Assembly: GCA_034509925.1 (NCBI GenBank) | Contig: CM067536.1 | Span: forward strand, 393,501-457,500 | DNA: 64,000 bases | Source: Hirudinaria manillensis | Lineage: Eukaryota; Annelida; Clitellata; Hirudinida; Hirudinidae | Direction of reading: 5' to 3' | Shown here: piece by piece, positions 62,596 to 64,000 of the stretch | How the letters are laid out: each line of letters begins with the position of its first letter | Position numbering within the stretch: position 1 is the first letter of the stretch | The notes under the pieces: model-generated | Seen by the model: the letters and a program-made list of their open reading frames with translations, nothing else | The model's database searches: none | Told to the model about the DNA's origin: nothing | Position numbers and translations under genes: made by a program

Positions 62596-62918
62596 CAATA
62601 ACAACAATTGCATGTAATTGTTTTAATAATAACAATAATAATAATAAAAACAATTTTATTATTATTAATAACAATAATAATATTAATAACAATAATAATA
62701 ATAAAAACAATAATAACAATTGCATGTAATTGTTTTAATAATAACAATAATAATAATAATAATTGTTACAATTACAAGAACATTAAACTAACAATGAGTA
62801 GATCGTTGAATAGAAACAATCCTCTGCTGTGGCAACCAATTCGTTCATTCCTCGTCAAATCGTGAATCTCGTGCATCCTGAAGTGACAGACGAACCTTCT
62901 GTGGGTTTCAACCAGGCT
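60225..62918 (-). CDS. IQSEC: IQSEC/Schizo-type Arf guanine nucleotide exchange factor, C-terminal part
   Basis: Six minus-strand exons (62918-62793, 62518-62419, 62111-61993, 61353-61140, 60659-60619, 60371-60225) join in phase to 248 residues with no start codon, so the gene runs off the right edge. The first three encode the atypical PH domain of IQSEC proteins: HRRFVCHFR, GLFLFNDLLIVTKLSSKKKKNS, YKFGIRLK and NNDEERMKFVEDLRESILE, matching the family's FVEDL/FTDDLRESI helix. The tail holds a Gln/Leu/Pro-rich run, two DSG motifs and an Asn/Ser-rich end. Family role: IQSEC (BRAG; Schizo/Loner in flies) activates Arf6 at synapses and in muscle fusion through a Sec7 domain located upstream. The Sec7 and IQ parts are not in this window. 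The tail is much shorter than in vertebrate IQSEC2. Confidence 0.78.
60415..60560. repeat. AT-only inverted and direct repeats in an intron
   Basis: A TAATATGACTTAATAATT element occurs twice (about 60420 and 60531). Between the copies lies a nearly palindromic TTATTATATAATATATTATATAA stretch. Confidence 0.7.
61566..61992. repeat. ATC/ACC minisatellite next to a PH-domain exon
   Basis: Higher-order CATCATAACCATGATCATCATCATCAC units fill the IQSEC intron. They run to within one base or so of the donor of the exon at 61993-62111. Confidence 0.85.
62533..62765. repeat. AAT repeats with a duplicated block
   Basis: A block containing AACAATTGCATGTAATTGTT followed by TTAATAATAACAATAATAATAA occurs twice, at about 62600-62650 and 62715-62765, within (AAT)n DNA. 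Confidence 0.8.
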
Positions 62919-64000
62919 CTGAAAATGGGTGGGTAGAGGTGGGTGGGTTAGGGTAGGGTTGTGGTTCGATGTAGTGAGTGAGTGAATGGGTGAGTGTGGG
63001 TTTGGATGAATGGATGGATATTCGGTATAGGGTATACTTCGGTATAGAGGCAGTTTCTGCCACGACCATTATCATCTTTTTCTCATCATGTTTTAGCAAC
63101 AAATAATAATAATAATTATGTAATTACAATAATAATAATAATAATAATAATAAATAATAGCAACCGCCATCATCGTTCAGAGCAAACACGATTCAGGATG
63201 TTGACTGAGTAGAACCTCTAAGTAAAGGTGAAAAGACTTTGATGATGATGATGACGACGACGTCGACCTTGGTACCAGGAACGAGGACATTACAATCATC
63301 ATCATCATCATCATCGTCAGTCTTTGATGAAGACGTCTGGGACCAGAAAGTGCACCGAGTGATGGATGGATGGATGGTGAGAGAAAAAACATAGAAGCCA
63401 CGTGATGATGGAGGTGATGATGAACACGACGATGATGATGGGAGCAACTTAAGAGCCGTAATCGATGGAGCAGGTAGTGGATGCGTCATCATCATCATCT
63501 CCTTCACTGCCATCATCACCGTCATCATCATCATTATCTTTCCCACTGCCATCATCATCATCAACACATTCGTCGAATTTTTATCCATAATTATCGATAA
63601 ATTTTATAACTATAATTGCTCTCACTAGAAACAGGAAACTGATGAAAGGCTTTCCTGGCATCATCATCATCACCATCACCACTATCAACGATATCATCAT
63701 CATCGTTATCAACAGCAGCACCACCACCACCACTCTTACTAATAACATCATTCATCACTATAATAATAAAATAATAATAAAAACAATAATAATAATAAAA
63801 AATAATAATAACAACAATAATAATAATCATAATCATAATCATAATCATGACCAACCTCCTTCTTTCCTTGTATCATCCTATCAACCATAACCACTCTTGC
63901 TAATAATATTATTCATCACTATAATAATAATAACAATAATAACAACAATATTAATAATAATAATAAATAATAATAGTAATAATAATCATCATAATCATAA
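62919..64000. other. Right-edge region, probable IQSEC intron
   Basis: Upstream part of the IQSEC gene. No exon matching the end of the Sec7 domain is identified. It contains GGAT, ATC and AAT tracts (63365-63377, 63295-63315, 63740-64000) and GTGGGTGGGTTAGGGTAGGGTT at about 62939-62960. Confidence 0.45.

Noticed and set aside
62936..62962. Telomere-like GGTTAGGGTAGGGTT
   Set aside because: Too short and irregular for an interstitial telomere; more likely part of the GTGGGTGGGT simple repeat.
1..64000. CRISPR arrays, operons, ribosome binding sites
   Set aside because: The genome is animal. The repeated arrays lack unique spacers and are microsatellites.

Overview
The window is nuclear DNA of a multicellular animal. 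Coding sequence is split by many short-to-medium GT-AG introns, intergenic and intronic DNA is strongly AT-rich and full of (AAT)n, (GAT)n and (GGAT)n type simple repeats, and exons are clearly more GC-rich. The gene set (RTF2, an amine-type GPCR, a harmonin/whirlin-like PDZ scaffold, condensin NCAPG, GNB1L, the planar-polarity protein Diego/ANKRD6, SH2 adaptors, an IQSEC Arf-GEF) is metazoan. The divergence of the sequences suggests an invertebrate bilaterian, possibly an arthropod or another ecdysozoan, but nothing here fixes the species.

Layout. (1) 0.9-5.8 kb, + strand: an Rtf2 cluster. A complete single-copy-type RTF2 (4420-5775) is preceded by a gene model (922-3906) with two tandem Rtf2 zinc modules and a C-terminal membrane anchor. 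(2) 6.2-7.9 kb, +: a class A GPCR of biogenic-amine type. (3) 8.2-13.8 kb, -: a ~1,400-residue PDZ scaffold, divergent from (4) 14.6-22.3 kb, +: condensin I subunit NCAPG in 17 exons. (5) 22.9-24.1 kb, +: GNB1L/ASTRA-associated WD40 protein, tail to tail with (6) 24.8-33.5 kb, -: Diego/ANKRD6, with one ankyrin repeat per 99-nt exon. (7) 34.6-35.9 kb, +: a RING finger protein. (8) 37.0-37.9 and 40.2-41.6 kb, +: two related SH2 adaptors sharing an unrecognised GW...FW module. (9) 41.6-48.8 kb: a gene-poor microsatellite tract. (10) 48.8-56.5 kb, +: an unrecognised protein with a myristoylation-type N terminus, a Cys-rich segment and C-terminal leucine-rich repeats. (11) 56.5-60.2 kb: repeat-rich intergenic DNA. 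(12) 60.2-62.9 kb, -: 3' part of an IQSEC-type Arf-GEF (PH domain and tail), whose Sec7 exons should lie beyond the right edge.

The genes do not form one pathway. The most unusual items are the double-Rtf2 tail-anchored gene model, the pair of SH2 genes with a repeated GW...FW module, the LRR gene architecture, and the regular one-repeat-per-exon Diego structure. All exon joins were made by eye from splice sites, reading phase and protein similarity remembered from known families; no alignment or transcript evidence was available.
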